A stretch of 64,000 nucleotides of DNA from Desmonostoc muscorum LEGE 12446. GTDB taxonomy: Bacteria > Cyanobacteriota > Cyanobacteriia > Cyanobacteriales > Nostocaceae. Position numbers and translations under genes: made by a program. Positions 17,947 through 27,599 of this stretch are shown in pieces. Each line of letters starts with the position of its first letter. The first letter of the stretch is position 1. The stretch is from contig NZ_JADEXS020000001.1 in assembly GCF_015207005.2 (NCBI RefSeq), forward strand, positions 7,711,001-7,775,000. The letters are read 5' to 3'. The notes beneath the pieces are model-generated. The model had not been told where the DNA came from. It worked only from the letters and a program-made list of their open reading frames with translations, and did no database searches.

Positions 17947-19008
17947 ATGGGTGTTTCGTTGACAACTCCTCATCTGTTACGGGCTGCTCGTGGTGAAGTA
18001 GTAGATCGTCCCCCTGTATGGATGATGCGACAAGCGGGACGATATATGAAAGCATATCGAGACTTAAGAGATAAGTATCCTTCGTTTCGCGATCGCTCGG
18101 AAATTCCAGAAGTGGCAATTGAAGTTTCCCTGCAACCCTGGAAAGCTTTCCAGCCAGATGGCGTAATTTTATTTTCTGATATTGTCACCCCATTACCTGG
18201 TTTGGGCATTGACATGGACATTGCCGAAGGTAAAGGGCCAATCATTCATTCGCCCCTCCGCACTCAAGAACAAATTGATAACCTGCATCCCCTAGAACCA
18301 GAAGCAGCTCTACCTTTTATCAAAACAATTTTGCAGGCGTTGCGGTCTGAAGTAGGCGATAAATCCACGGTGTTGGGCTTTGTGGGTGCGCCGTGGACAT
18401 TAGCGGCTTATGCGGTGGAAGGAAAAGGTTCTAAAACCTATTCCATCATCAAAAACATGGCATTTTCCGATCCGACGATATTGCATCAATTGTTAACAAA
18501 ATTAGCAGATGCGATCGCCATCTATGCCCGTTATCAAATTGACTCTGGTGCCCAAGTTGTGCAAATGTTCGATTCTTGGGCGGGTCAATTGAGTCCCCAA
18601 GATTATGACACCTTTGCTCTACCTTATCAGCAGAGAGTTTTCCAGCAAATCAAGCAAACCCACCCCGATACACCGTTGATTTTGCTAGTTAGCGGTAGTG
18701 CTGGTGTGTTGGAAAGAATGGGCAAATCCGGTGCAGATATCATCACTGTAGACTGGGCAGTGGATATGGCAGATGCACGGGCAAGATTGGGCAAACAAGT
18801 CAAAGTCCAAGGAAATCTTGACCCAGGCGTGCTATTTGGCTCTAAAGAGTTTATCCGCGATCGGATTTATGATACCGTTCGCAAAGCAGGGAATTGGGGT
18901 CACATTCTCAACCTCGGTCATGGTGTTTTACCAGAAACTCCAGAAGAAAATGTCGCTTTCTTCTTTGAAACCGCAAAGGAACTAAATCTGGCAGGAGTTA
19001 AAGGTTAG
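17947..19008 (+). CDS. hemE: Uroporphyrinogen decarboxylase
   Basis: 353 aa. HemE removes the four acetate carboxylates of uroporphyrinogen III to give coproporphyrinogen III, on the path to haem and chlorophyll. Signatures: the N-terminal [39 protein letters not shown] (active-site Asp), [19 protein letters not shown] and the C-terminal [18 protein letters not shown]. Length is normal. It is preceded by the repeat cluster; no good Shine-Dalgarno is obvious (AGGATGAAGTGATAAATG contains AGGA 11 bp upstream). Confidence 0.97.
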   Translation: MGVSLTTPHLLRAARGEVVDRPPVWMMRQAGRYMKAYRDLRDKYPSFRDRSEIPEVAIEVSLQPWKAFQPDGVILFSDIVTPLPGLGIDMDIAEGKGPIIHSPLRTQEQIDNLHPLEPEAALPFIKTILQALRSEVGDKSTVLGFVGAPWTLAAYAVEGKGSKTYSIIKNMAFSDPTILHQLLTKLADAIAIYARYQIDSGAQVVQMFDSWAGQLSPQDYDTFALPYQQRVFQQIKQTHPDTPLILLVSGSAGVLERMGKSGADIITVDWAVDMADARARLGKQVKVQGNLDPGVLFGSKEFIRDRIYDTVRKAGNWGHILNLGHGVLPETPEENVAFFFETAKELNLAGVKG

Positions 19009-19388
19009 GAGCCATTCAATTTTGGATTTTAGATTTTAGATTTTGGATTTTTTCTGCAATCCAAAATCCAAATTCTTCTTGAAAGCCACCAAAGCTGCGA
19101 CGCAAAATCTAAAATTTGCAAAGCTATCACCTATAAAGTTTTAAGTTGCAGCGGATTTCAAGAAACATGAAGTACACAAACTAGGACTAAAACCCATGTA
19201 TAAAGCCTGTTTTACTTCTCTTGTCGCAGCGGGGCGTAGCCCATTCTGAATTCTGAATTCTGAATTCTGAATTCTCCTCTATCAGTTGCGAAATCCAAAG
19301 TTATTTTTTATTCTTAACTCCTGATTCGGAACTTTTAACTTTATTCTTAATTCTTAACGTTTAACTCCTAACTTTTTAGAAATTATTT
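19009..19388. repeat. Intergenic region of tandem repeats and a foldback after hemE
   Basis: ATTTTGGATT (19040-19049) pairs with AATCCAAAAT (19058-19067) around an 8-nt loop rich in T, and may serve as terminator for hemE. At 19243-19274 there are four and a half copies of ATTCTGA, and at about 19312-19372 further TTAACTCCTAACT-like words. No gene is seen. Confidence 0.65.
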
Positions 19389-20327
19389 ATGAGCCAGAAA
19401 CGGATTTTAGTCACTGGTGCAAGTGGTTGTATAGGTCATTATCTAACAGAAGCTTTAATTCAAGAAACAGATTACGATCTGTTTCTGCTAGTTAGAAACC
19501 CAAATAAACTGCAAGTTGATACTGACGCACGTCCAGGTATCAATGTTTTGCAAGGCGATATGCAAAACATTAGCCAATTTGCTGATTTGCTATCAACAAT
19601 TGATACAGCAGTACTCACTGCCACAGCTTGGGGTGGTGAGCAGACATTTGATATTAATGTCAACAAAACTATAGAGTTGATGAAGCTCTTAGATCCAAAT
19701 AAATGCCAACAAGTAATTTATTTTTCCACAGCTAGCGTTTTGGATCGGCACAATCAACCATTAAAAGAAGCTGGGGAAATTGGTACAGATTACATCCGTT
19801 CTAAATATGATTGTTTACATGAAAAAGAAAAACTAGAAATAGCACCCAAAATCACCACAGTTTTTCCGACTTTAGTTTTAGGTGGTGATGCGAATAAACC
19901 CTATTCTCCTGTCACATCTGGAATTGCAGAAGTTACGAAATATATTAACTTGATTCGCTTTCTTGATGCAGATGGTAGTTTTCATTTTATCCACGGGCGA
20001 GACATTGCCACTGTAGTACAATATTTAATCGCTCATCCTCCTCAAAACGATCAATCACGTCGGTTTGTTTTAGGTCAAGCAAAATTAACTGCTAACGAAG
20101 CAATAGAAGAATTTTGTGCTTATTTCGGCAAAAAGATTTACTTTCGCATTCCCGTATCTATAGCTTTAGCAAATTTGATTATTGTTTTGTTCCGCATTCG
20201 GATGGCTGCTTGGGATAGGTTCTGCATGAATTATCGGCATTTCAGTTATGAAAATGCGATTAATCCTAGCAGTTTTGGCTTGTCAAATTACTGTGCAACC
20301 ATGAGTGATGTTTTGAAACTAACTTGA
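19389..20327 (+). CDS. NAD-dependent epimerase/dehydratase (extended SDR)
   Basis: 312 aa. The N-terminal RILVTGASGCIGHYLTEALI carries the extended-SDR dinucleotide motif GxxGxxG. VIYFSTASVLDR supplies the serine strand; the usual YxxxK appears as DYIRSKYDCLHEKEK (Y-x-x-S-K). IHGRDIATVVQYLIAH is the family's substrate-side motif. Likely role is sugar-nucleotide, steroid-like or flavonoid-like reduction or epimerisation; substrate unknown. The gene stands alone between hemE and rph. Confidence 0.82.
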   Translation: MSQKRILVTGASGCIGHYLTEALIQETDYDLFLLVRNPNKLQVDTDARPGINVLQGDMQNISQFADLLSTIDTAVLTATAWGGEQTFDINVNKTIELMKLLDPNKCQQVIYFSTASVLDRHNQPLKEAGEIGTDYIRSKYDCLHEKEKLEIAPKITTVFPTLVLGGDANKPYSPVTSGIAEVTKYINLIRFLDADGSFHFIHGRDIATVVQYLIAHPPQNDQSRRFVLGQAKLTANEAIEEFCAYFGKKIYFRIPVSIALANLIIVLFRIRMAAWDRFCMNYRHFSYENAINPSSFGLSNYCATMSDVLKLT

Positions 20328-20459
20328 GGCTAGGTTGAAGAAGAGTTCAGAAGTCAGAATTTAGGGGTAAGAATGTTGTCAAAGCACAAAAAATGGGAGT
20401 AAGCCAAAACACTAAGGTAACCTTAAAACAGTATTTCATAAAATCTTGAGGCAACTCCA

Positions 20460-21206
20460 ATGGCTTGGCAGCGTCCAGACGGTCGTCTTCCCTACGAACT
20501 ACGTCCGTTCAGCTTTTACCCCAGTTTCACCCACTTTGCTCCCGGTTCTGTTCTCGCAAGATGCGGTGATACTCAGGTACTTTGTACCGTTAGTGTAACC
20601 AAGGGAGTTCCCAGGTTTCTGGAAGGAACAGGTAAAGGCTGGTTAACTGCTGAGTATCGGATGCTACCATCTGCTACACAAAAACGCCAAGAAAGGGAAT
20701 TATTGAAATTATCTGGACGGACACAAGAAATTCAACGCTTAATTGGACGCAGTTTACGCGCAGCATTGGATTTTGAGGCACTGGGAGAGCATACGCTGAC
20801 TGTGGATGCTGATGTGTTGCAAGCTGACGCTGGAACCAGAACCACAGCGATTACAGGTTCTTTTGTCGCCTTGGCTCATGCTATTTCTAAATTGTTGCAG
20901 CAGGGGACATTGGAGCGATCGCCTCTGTGTGGACAGATAGCAGCGATTTCCGTAGGATTACTGGAAAAAGAGCCGTTTTTAGATTTAAATTATATCGAAG
21001 ATGTGGCTGCAACAGTAGATTTTAATGTGGTGATGAATCAACATCTGGAAATCATTGAGGTCCAGGGAACAGCCGAAGAAGGTAGCTTTAGCCGTAGTCA
21101 GTTGAATCAACTGCTAGATGTCGCCCAAAAAGGAATCGAGCAATTGTTAATCGCTCAACGCGAAGCGATCGCTGACTGGGAAAACCTATTTGTGGGCAAT
21201 TTGTAA
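20460..21206 (+). CDS. rph: Ribonuclease PH
   Basis: 248 aa. RNase PH is a phosphorolytic 3'-5' exoribonuclease that trims tRNA 3' ends. Motifs: [88 protein letters not shown] and [17 protein letters not shown]. Length is normal. ATG at 20460 is preceded by TTGAGGCAACTCCA, with GAGG about 9 bp upstream. Confidence 0.96.
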   Translation: MAWQRPDGRLPYELRPFSFYPSFTHFAPGSVLARCGDTQVLCTVSVTKGVPRFLEGTGKGWLTAEYRMLPSATQKRQERELLKLSGRTQEIQRLIGRSLRAALDFEALGEHTLTVDADVLQADAGTRTTAITGSFVALAHAISKLLQQGTLERSPLCGQIAAISVGLLEKEPFLDLNYIEDVAATVDFNVVMNQHLEIIEVQGTAEEGSFSRSQLNQLLDVAQKGIEQLLIAQREAIADWENLFVGNL

Positions 21207-21555
21207 TATATCATTAGTACCTACTGAAAATACACATTAAGGTAGCGCATCTGTGCTACCGTACTACCCAAAATTCAGTAATTAATTATTTTTATTAAAT
21301 TTTATTAATTTTTAATAAAATCAGCCATCTGGCGTCAATCAAGCAAGTATTAAGTAACAGGATGTCAATAAAAATTAATGATGACAGTAGTTAGTACGAC
21401 TGACTACTGACAACTTACACATGAAGGTGATAAGGTGCGTCTAAGTTTATTCAAGCTAGCTAATCTACGATGTTAAATGTTTCAAAAGTTAAAAAGGGGG
21501 ATTGTAAGAAGTTCGGTATTGTATTGCCAGAAGCCAGCAATATGATGATAAAGCT
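21207..21555. other. Intergenic region with a small hairpin
   Basis: GGTAGC (21241-21246) pairs with GCTACC (21255-21260) about 35 bp after the rph stop, a degenerate relative of the GTAGGGTAGCAC palindrome family seen elsewhere in the window. The rest is AT-rich and probably includes the pgl promoter. Confidence 0.5.
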
Positions 21556-22278
21556 ATGAACAAAACGGTTGAAGTTCTACCGGATCAGCCAGCGCTGGTT
21601 GCAAGAGCGCTAGAATTAGTTCTGTCCAAGTTAGAAACTGCCATTGAGCAGCGGGGGCGATTTACCATCGCTTTATCAGGCGGCAGTACACCTAAGCCGT
21701 TATACGAAGCGATCGCCAATCAAAAATTGCCTTGGGATAAAATTCATATATTCTGGGGGGATGAACGTTATGTACCGCCAGATCATCCCGATAGCAATGA
21801 ATTGATGACGCGTCGTGCATGGCTAAATCATGTTGATATCCCAGCTGCTAACATTCACCCCGTACCAACTTTAGAAGCTGAGCCAGCCCTGGCTGCTGCT
21901 AAGTATGAACAGCATCTAAAAGAATTTTTCAATTCTTCTGGGGCGGAGTTTCCCGTGTTGGATGTAATATTACTGGGGATGGGTGATGATGCACACACCG
22001 CATCTTTGTTTCCCCACACAGAGGCTCTGAAAGTACGCGATCGCTTGGTTACTGTAGGTAACAAAAACGAAAGCCTGCGGATAAGTTTCACATACCCCTT
22101 CATCAACTCTGCTCGCAGCGTGATTTTTCTGGTTGCTGGTGCTAACAAAAGACCAGCTTTGGCGCAAGTCTTTGCACCTGTAGCCGATGACTTCACTTAC
22201 CCATCCCGTTTAATTCAGCCCCAAGGAGAACTTTGGTGGCTGCTGGATGCAGCAGCAGGTTTGGAACTCCAACCTTAG
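21556..22278 (+). CDS. pgl: 6-phosphogluconolactonase
   Basis: 240 aa. Hydrolyses 6-phosphogluconolactone in the oxidative pentose phosphate pathway, the main source of NADPH in darkness and in heterocysts. Motifs: FTIALSGGSTPKPLYEAIA (phosphate binding), WDKIHIFWGDERYVPPDHPD and DVILLGMGDDAHTASLFPHT with catalytic residues. Length is normal. The gene stands alone; zwf/opcA are not adjacent. Confidence 0.96.
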   Translation: MNKTVEVLPDQPALVARALELVLSKLETAIEQRGRFTIALSGGSTPKPLYEAIANQKLPWDKIHIFWGDERYVPPDHPDSNELMTRRAWLNHVDIPAANIHPVPTLEAEPALAAAKYEQHLKEFFNSSGAEFPVLDVILLGMGDDAHTASLFPHTEALKVRDRLVTVGNKNESLRISFTYPFINSARSVIFLVAGANKRPALAQVFAPVADDFTYPSRLIQPQGELWWLLDAAAGLELQP

Positions 22279-22430
22279 GGAAGAGGGCATTGGGCATGGG
22301 AAGAGGCAGAGGGGCAGGGGGCGAGGGGCAAGGGGGAAAATGAAAAATTACCTCTTTCCCCTCTGCTCCCTGCTCCCCTGCTCCCCTGCTCCCGCGTCCC
22401 TCCGTCCCTTCAGGAGTAATTGCTAGAATC
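22279..22430. repeat. G-rich then C-rich short repeats
   Basis: GGGGCAGGGGGCGAGGGGCA words followed by CTCCCCTGCTCCCCTGCTCC. The two halves are near inverted copies and could form a long imperfect hairpin behind pgl. Confidence 0.75.
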
Positions 22431-22504
22431 GAAAGCTAAGGCCGCCCCTGGAGCTTGCCAATCCCACCATATTTTATGATGATCTTGAACAAAGGCTAAA
22501 ATCG

Positions 22505-23383
22505 ATGATCGTCTGCCCTAATTGCAATCATCCCAATCCTGACGGCGCTGTCCAGTGTGAAGCTTGTTATACGCCGTTACCAGCAACTACTCACTGTCCC
22601 AGTTGTGGGGCAACGGTGCAGGCAGATGCTGCGTTCTGTGGTCAGTGTGGCTATAACTTGCACTCAACAGGAGTTCCACATGTTCACGCCCCAGTGGCTG
22701 CAACAGTGACTCCCGATATGTCCGTAGAAGTACCGCCGTTAGTTTCACCCGATCCCCTTGTAGAACTTTTACAACCAGATGCGTTGGGAATTAGCGCCTC
22801 TGCCAACTCCCATCCTCCTGTTACCTCATCTTTACCACCAACAGCGGTGGCGGCTCCCCCAGTAACTCCGCCACAGCCATCTGTTACAGAAAACAGCCCC
22901 CCAACACCACCGCCAACTGTTGCAGTTCAACCCGTGGTATCTAGCCAAGGTATTCCTACACCACCACCTTTGGAACCACCACCACAAGAGCAAGCTGAAG
23001 TATCCGCACCAGCAGCACCACTAATGACAACTGCTGCGAGAACGCAATTGCAGCAGGTGAATGCCCGGTTAGTCCATGTTCAAACGGATATGCTGATTGA
23101 ATTGCCGCAAAATCTCTCTGTGATTCATATCGGCAAGCCCAATGACCGGATTCCTCCAGATATAGATGTTTCAGGATTTCCCAATTCAGAAATTGTCTCG
23201 CGGATTCATGCAGATATTCGCGTGGAAGGAGACGCTCACTATGTTGAAGATGTGGGAAGTTCCAATGGCACTTACATCAATAACTTGCCCCTCTTACCGG
23301 GGAACCGTCACCGCTTGCGCCCAGGCGATCGCATTAGTTTGGGCAAAGGAGACATGATGACATTCCTGTTTCAACTTGCTTAG
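22505..23383 (+). CDS. Double zinc-ribbon and FHA domain protein
   Basis: 292 aa. Residues 1-55 hold two treble-cleft zinc ribbons: CPNCNHPNPDGAVQCEACY and CPSCGATVQADAAFCGQCGY. Residues 60-180 are a proline-rich, disordered linker (TPPPTVAVQP, PPPLEPPPQ). The C-terminus is a forkhead-associated domain: VIHIGKPNDRIPPDID, SEIVSRIHADIRVEG with the phosphothreonine-binding S/R/H, and VEDVGSSNGTYINN. FHA domains read Ser/Thr-kinase phosphorylation, so it probably acts as an adaptor in such signalling. Partner unknown. GGAATGG-type Shine-Dalgarno is not clear; the ATG at 22505 begins directly with the first ribbon. Confidence 0.9.
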   Translation: MIVCPNCNHPNPDGAVQCEACYTPLPATTHCPSCGATVQADAAFCGQCGYNLHSTGVPHVHAPVAATVTPDMSVEVPPLVSPDPLVELLQPDALGISASANSHPPVTSSLPPTAVAAPPVTPPQPSVTENSPPTPPPTVAVQPVVSSQGIPTPPPLEPPPQEQAEVSAPAAPLMTTAARTQLQQVNARLVHVQTDMLIELPQNLSVIHIGKPNDRIPPDIDVSGFPNSEIVSRIHADIRVEGDAHYVEDVGSSNGTYINNLPLLPGNRHRLRPGDRISLGKGDMMTFLFQLA

Positions 23384-23786
23384 CGATTGCCAATTTTAGA
23401 TTTTGAATTTTGGATTTTGGATTGAAGAGAAAATCTAGAATCTAAAATCCAAAATTAAATGTCCTCAAATTCATCTGTGGGGAAAATCTAAAATCGGAAG
23501 AATTCAGGAGCGGAGCTTTTGAAAGCTTCGCCGACCGTCAGAAGTTAGGAGTCATAATAGTTAAAGAACCAAGAGAACATTTAATAAATTAATATACCAA
23601 TCACGCTCAATTCCTGATTAATGGGACTTACACATCCAGTACAAAATTTAGAGGCAGTTCATGAATTGCCCCTACGAGAAATCAAATATTTCAGGTCATT
23701 TTTGCGTAAATCCTGATTAATTCTGAGTTCTGACTCCTGAGTTCTGTATTGTAATCTAAAATCTAAAATCTAAAATTGATTTATTT
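23384..23786. other. Intergenic region with AATCTAAAATCC-type repeats
   Basis: Copies of the TTTTGGATTTTGGATT word and its complement flank each other at 23395-23460, and AATCTAAAATCTAAAATT occurs again just before the M50 gene. No gene is seen. Confidence 0.55.
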
Positions 23787-24524
23787 ATGAAGGAACCAAG
23801 CAAAAATTTTGAAAACTTGCTAACAACAGAAGCTCCGCCACTTGTAGAACGCATGGGGCTGAGGTGGCTAGTTGCAGCGGCGATCGCTACTGCTTTATTG
23901 TGGCAAGTTCCAGGAGGAGATTATATCTTATACCCATTTACAATCTTGGCAACTTGGTTTCATGAAATGGGTCACGGCTTAATGGCACTCCTATTAGGAG
24001 GACAGTTTCAGAAATTGGAAATTTTTAGCAATGGTTCCGGTGTTGCAACTTATGGCATTCGGTCATCATTGGGGCCAATCGGGCCGGCAATGGTAGCAGC
24101 AGCAGGACCAATGGGGCCACCTCTTGCCGGTGCAGCCTTGATTCTCGCTTCCCGCAGTTTTACAGCAGCTTCCTTGAGTTTGAAAATTTTAGGGAGTTTT
24201 TTGTTATTTTCTACATTAATTTGGGTGCGTTCTGCGTTTGGGTTGGTGGCAATTCCTTTGTTGGGTTTAATAATTTTGGGTATTGCTCTGAGGGCACCTC
24301 GTTGGGCACAAGGGTTTAGCATTCAATTTTTGGGTGTACAAGCTTGTGTGAGTACATACCATCAACTAGATTATTTATTTAGTAGCTCTGCTGGCCCCCT
24401 TGGACTCTCAGATACAGCACAAATGCAGCGGTATTTGCTTTTGCCTTACTGGTTTTGGGGTGGGTTAATGGCGATCGCATCGGGAGTGATTTTAGTCCAA
24501 AGTCTCCGCGTTGCCTATCGTTGA
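23787..24524 (+). CDS. M50-type membrane metalloprotease
   Basis: 245 aa polytopic membrane protein. The zinc-binding motif HEMGHG (about residue 57) lies in the first part of a hydrophobic helix, TWFHEMGHGLMALLLGGQF, the pattern of site-2-protease-like M50 enzymes. Further segments: FGLVAIPLLGLIILGIALRA and a C-terminal YWFWGGLMAIASGVILVQ. The usual third ligand motif (NxxPxxxxDG) was not found; instead there is LDYLFSSSAGPLGLSDTAQM. So it may be a divergent member or inactive. Substrate unknown. Confidence 0.8.
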   Translation: MKEPSKNFENLLTTEAPPLVERMGLRWLVAAAIATALLWQVPGGDYILYPFTILATWFHEMGHGLMALLLGGQFQKLEIFSNGSGVATYGIRSSLGPIGPAMVAAAGPMGPPLAGAALILASRSFTAASLSLKILGSFLLFSTLIWVRSAFGLVAIPLLGLIILGIALRAPRWAQGFSIQFLGVQACVSTYHQLDYLFSSSAGPLGLSDTAQMQRYLLLPYWFWGGLMAIASGVILVQSLRVAYR

Positions 24525-24557
24525 GCATAATAGTATATTTAGGCTCACAACCCAATT

Positions 24558-25301
24558 ATGGCAAAAAAACTTACAGGGAAAGTTGCATTAGTCACTGGTG
24601 GCTCCCGTGGTCTAGGGGCGGCGATCGCCAAACGTCTGGCGGACGATGGCGCAGCAGTAGCCCTCACCTACACTACCTCGCCACAAAAAGCCGACGAGGT
24701 AGTGCGTGCGATCGAATCGGCAGGTGGACGAGCTTTAGCGATACGTGCCGATAGTGCCGATGTCGAAGCGGTAAAAAACGCCGTCGCCGAGACGGTGACA
24801 GCCTTTAGTCGTCTCGATATCCTCGTTAACAACGCCGGGATCGCTACCATAGCCCCCATCGACCAGTTCTCTTTGGAGGACTTTGACCGACTCGTTGCGG
24901 TTAACATCAAGGGTGTCTTCGTGGCTACCCAAGAAGCTATCCGCCACATGGGCGAGGGTGGGCGAATCATCAACATCGGCAGCGTCAACAGTGACCTTAT
25001 GCCCGTTGCTGGCGGCTCTGTCTATGCTTTGACCAAAGGTGCGATCGCTAGTTTCACGCGTGGTCTCGCCCGCGATCTCGGACCTCGCGGCATCACGGTC
25101 AACAACATCCAACCCGGCCCAGTGGACACAGATATGAACCCGGCGGACGGTCCCTTTGCCGACAGCATAAAAGGAATGATTGCCCTCCAACGCTACGGAC
25201 ACAGCGACGAGATTGCTGGGATGGTTTCCTATCTCGCCAGTGCCGAGGCAGGTTTCGTTACCGGCGCAAGCTTGAAGATTGACGGTGGTTTTACAGCCTA
25301 A
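24558..25301 (+). CDS. SDR family oxidoreductase (FabG-like)
   Basis: 247 aa classical short-chain dehydrogenase. KVALVTGGSRGLGAAIAKRL is the TGxxxGxG cofactor motif, LDILVNNAGIATIAP the NNAG motif, IINIGSVNSDLMPVAGGSVY ALTKG the catalytic Ser/Tyr/Lys (S139, Y152, K156 approximately) and ITVNNIQPGPVDTDM the PG motif. NADP preference is suggested by SRG...YTTS. Base composition differs from its neighbours: many C- and G-ending codons (CTC, ATC, GAC, GCC) in an otherwise AT-leaning region, so recent transfer is possible. Substrate unknown. Confidence 0.9.
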   Translation: MAKKLTGKVALVTGGSRGLGAAIAKRLADDGAAVALTYTTSPQKADEVVRAIESAGGRALAIRADSADVEAVKNAVAETVTAFSRLDILVNNAGIATIAPIDQFSLEDFDRLVAVNIKGVFVATQEAIRHMGEGGRIINIGSVNSDLMPVAGGSVYALTKGAIASFTRGLARDLGPRGITVNNIQPGPVDTDMNPADGPFADSIKGMIALQRYGHSDEIAGMVSYLASAEAGFVTGASLKIDGGFTA

Positions 25302-25311
25302 TGGGTGGGCA

Positions 25312-25437
25312 TGGGGATGAGGGAGATGAGGGAGATAAGGGAGATGAGGGAGATAAGGGAGATGAGGGAGATGAGGGCAGAACTCCTAACTCCTAACTCC
25401 TAACTCAGCACTCCAAATGCCCAATGCCCAATGCCCA
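25312..25437. repeat. GAGATGAGG, CTAACTC and TGCCCAA tandem repeats
   Basis: Eight units of GGGAGATGA/GGGAGATAA (9-bp period), then three units of CTCCTAA, then three units of AATGCCC. They fill the space between convergent genes. Confidence 0.85.
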
Positions 25438-26310
25438 TCATCCCTGAGTATTTTCAAACAAGACTAAGCCATACTTCTCGCCAGTGGGTAGAAAGCCAAT
25501 TCCTCGATAAACTGCTTGTGCTGCTTGGTTGTCCTGGCTTGTAAATAGGATGGCACGTTTTACTCCGTGCGATCGCACTTCTAACAACGAGCCTGCTACA
25601 ACACTTTTGGCGTAGCCTTTACCCCGCAGCGCTGGCGGTGTCCATACTCCACCAATTTGGACAATATCTGGCAAGCTGGCATTAAACGCAGAGTAGGAAA
25701 CTGGAGTATTTTCTGCTAGCAATATCCAATGCATAGACGTAGCTTGACGCGCTTCAATTACCTGACGGCAAGCTGGTCGTAAATTCGGAGTTTCTGTTTG
25801 TCCTAAAGCTTCGATATTATAGGCAGCGCACCATTCACTCAGTAATTCCAATTCATCTGCATGTGGTAAACGACACTGCACTTCTTTTCCTGCTAAGGCT
25901 GGAGGTATTTGCAAGTCTGCTAGCGTTAGAGAAAATAATATCTCAGACTCATCAAGTTGAGTTAGTCGGTTGCTAAGTCCCAAAACGCTTTTTGTCGCTT
26001 CAACTTGTGCTGCTGGGCCACTAATTCCAGCAATGGGGTGTCCAGATTGAGTTACTGCCACTTGCACCACCTCTGCTAAATGTACAGGGGCTTGAACTAT
26101 TACCATCCCATTCCAAAAGTGCGCTGCAACTGCCACGATAGCTTCATTTATGTAGGCAGCTATATAAGTTCCTTGAAATCTTGCACCCTGGTCAACCAGT
26201 CCCGCAGCTCGCCAATTAGAGCGCAAAAACATTGAAGTATCCGCATGTTCCGAGAGGAAAGCTTCCAGTAATGGCTCATCTCCAGGTTGTAGGACTTTCA
26301 AGGTAGGCAC
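25438..26310 (-). CDS. GNAT family N-acetyltransferase
   Basis: 290 aa from a GTG at 26310, chosen because GAGGAG lies exactly 6 bp upstream; an in-frame ATG at 26331 would add seven residues but has no Shine-Dalgarno. The C-terminal third is the GNAT domain: IVQIGGVWTPPALRGKGYAK (Q/RxxGxG/A acetyl-CoA loop) and AILFTSQDNQAAQAVYRGIG. The N-terminal two thirds (FLSEHADTSMFLRSNWRAAG) resembles a degenerate second acetyltransferase fold. Substrate unknown; cytoplasmic. Confidence 0.85.
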   Translation of the reverse strand: MPTLKVLQPGDEPLLEAFLSEHADTSMFLRSNWRAAGLVDQGARFQGTYIAAYINEAIVAVAAHFWNGMVIVQAPVHLAEVVQVAVTQSGHPIAGISGPAAQVEATKSVLGLSNRLTQLDESEILFSLTLADLQIPPALAGKEVQCRLPHADELELLSEWCAAYNIEALGQTETPNLRPACRQVIEARQATSMHWILLAENTPVSYSAFNASLPDIVQIGGVWTPPALRGKGYAKSVVAGSLLEVRSHGVKRAILFTSQDNQAAQAVYRGIGFLPTGEKYGLVLFENTQG

Positions 26311-26485
26311 AAAAAACTCCTCAGTGGGCATCGGGCATTGGGCAAAAGAGTAGAGATCCTAACTCTATTCACAAGTATCAAAGACTCATTGATTGTCTAT
26401 AGCAAAAAGTACCCTTGAGAGTACTATTCATGCCCAATAGTATATTCCATTTCATACCAATTCTAATTGTACAAAATGCAGGATT

Positions 26486-26590
26486 CATACCATTTCACTT
26501 TTAAGTTGATACAAATACCTTGGTAGGGTAGCACAGCTGTGCTACCCTACGGTAAATCTATATTTATCAAGATTTTCGTGAAATGGTATG
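26486..26590. repeat. Foldback element with internal perfect 28-bp palindrome
   Basis: CATACCATTTCAC (26486-26498) and GTGAAATGGTATG (26578-26590) are perfect 13-bp inverted ends. Centred inside is a perfect palindrome, GTAGGGTAGCACAG at 26523-26536 and CTGTGCTACCCTAC at 26537-26550. The core is a member of a palindrome family that recurs across the window. Confidence 0.8.
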
Positions 26591-26723
26591 ACGCATGAGA
26601 TATAAAGAAAGAGTTTCTAGCTCCTGCCTCAAAAACCGTAAATTTTTACTTTATGCAAAAGAAAAAAACTGCTGTATATTTTTCGAGGCTATAGAACTAT
26701 TATTTGATTTTTGAAAAGATATG

Positions 26724-26832
26724 TAGTGGTGTGTCAAGACTAAAATATTGCATTAAAATTTTCTGAAAAATTAAAGTTTAAAAACATAATCAAATTTTTC
26801 TATTGCACTATTTTAGCCTTGACACGCCACTA
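26724..26832. mobile_element. 109-bp MITE
   Basis: Terminal inverted repeats of 29 bp (26724-26752 and 26804-26832) with three mismatches, starting TAGTGGTGTGTCAAG. TA at both edges suggests a TA target. The ends resemble those of the element at 16713-16844 in their first six bases (TAGTGG). Confidence 0.75.
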
Positions 26833-26978
26833 GAAATACTTAATTATGTTCAAAAATAAAACCGGATTCCTCTAGTACAGTAAGGCAGGAAGAAGAAGGT
26901 GAAACACTCAAAAAATCAGTTTTTTGCTTCTCTTAAATGCTATATTTATTCCTGCCTTCTTGTACTAGTACACTACCT

Positions 26979-27362
26979 TTAGCTTATGGACTCTTCGTAA
27001 GCAGACTGAATTGTGGTCAGTAACTTTGGAATATCAAATGGTTTATGAAGAAAATAGGCGATACCTAAAGATGAGGCTAATTTCTCTAGCTCGGTGTATG
27101 ACGAAATTAATACAACTGCCAATTTGATTCTATGCAATTGCAGGTGCTGATAAACTTCGGCTCCTGTTAGTTCTGGCATTTGATAATCTAAAATCAATAA
27201 GTTTGGTTGCGATTTCAACACCTTTTCTAATGCTTCTTTGCCATCTCTTGCTTGAGTTATTTCCCAGCCTTCATCCTCAAGTACAATAGTAAGACAAACT
27301 CGACTACTTTCTTCATCGTCTGCAATCAGTACTCTAGGTTTCGCTGAATTTTGATCTTTCAT
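26979..27362 (-). CDS. Single-domain response regulator (CheY-like)
   Basis: 127 aa from ATG at 27362, which has GGAAGGAAG 6 bp upstream; the frame is open further upstream but without a better start. Receiver domain: PRVLIADDEESSR (acidic pair), LLILDYQMPELTG (phospho-acceptor Asp), VVLISSYTE (Ser/Thr switch), FLHKPFDI (Lys-Pro). No output domain. It is the last gene of the phosphorelay cluster that runs leftward from 34.7 kb and is probably a partner for one of its kinases. Confidence 0.9.
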   Translation of the reverse strand: MKDQNSAKPRVLIADDEESSRVCLTIVLEDEGWEITQARDGKEALEKVLKSQPNLLILDYQMPELTGAEVYQHLQLHRIKLAVVLISSYTELEKLASSLGIAYFLHKPFDIPKLLTTIQSAYEESIS

Positions 27363-27520
27363 AACTACTTCCTTCCCAGTGGGAGGGTACATCAAACAAG
27401 CATTGTTGAGTAACTCTAATACAATCCGAGTTAGGATAGCTAGGTCAGCCCCTTCTGGAGCGAGACGCACTCGCGTTCGGGGAAGTCAAAAGTCACGCAT
27501 TCAAAAATCAAAAGTAAGAA

Positions 27521-27545
27521 CCCCATAAATAAATTTAGGGGCTTG
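27521..27545. repeat. Small foldback related to 10244-10322
   Basis: CCCCATAAATAAATTTAGGGGCTTG; CCCC pairs with GGGG and TAAAT with ATTTA. Reverse complement matches the AAGCCCCT...ATGGGG units at 10.2-10.3 kb. Confidence 0.55.
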
Positions 27546-27599
27546 TACCTTTTTCTTTCTGGTCAGTAACTAGAGGCGGTAACTCGGAAGGAATTTCAT

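Larger units (their letters stand above)
26311..26978. other. Intergenic region holding two foldback elements
   Basis: About 670 bp between the GNAT gene and a receiver gene. Besides the elements at 26486-26590 and 26724-26832 it has a CTTCTTCCTGCCTTA/GCAGGAAGAAG-like pair around 26880-26965. No gene is seen. Confidence 0.55.
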
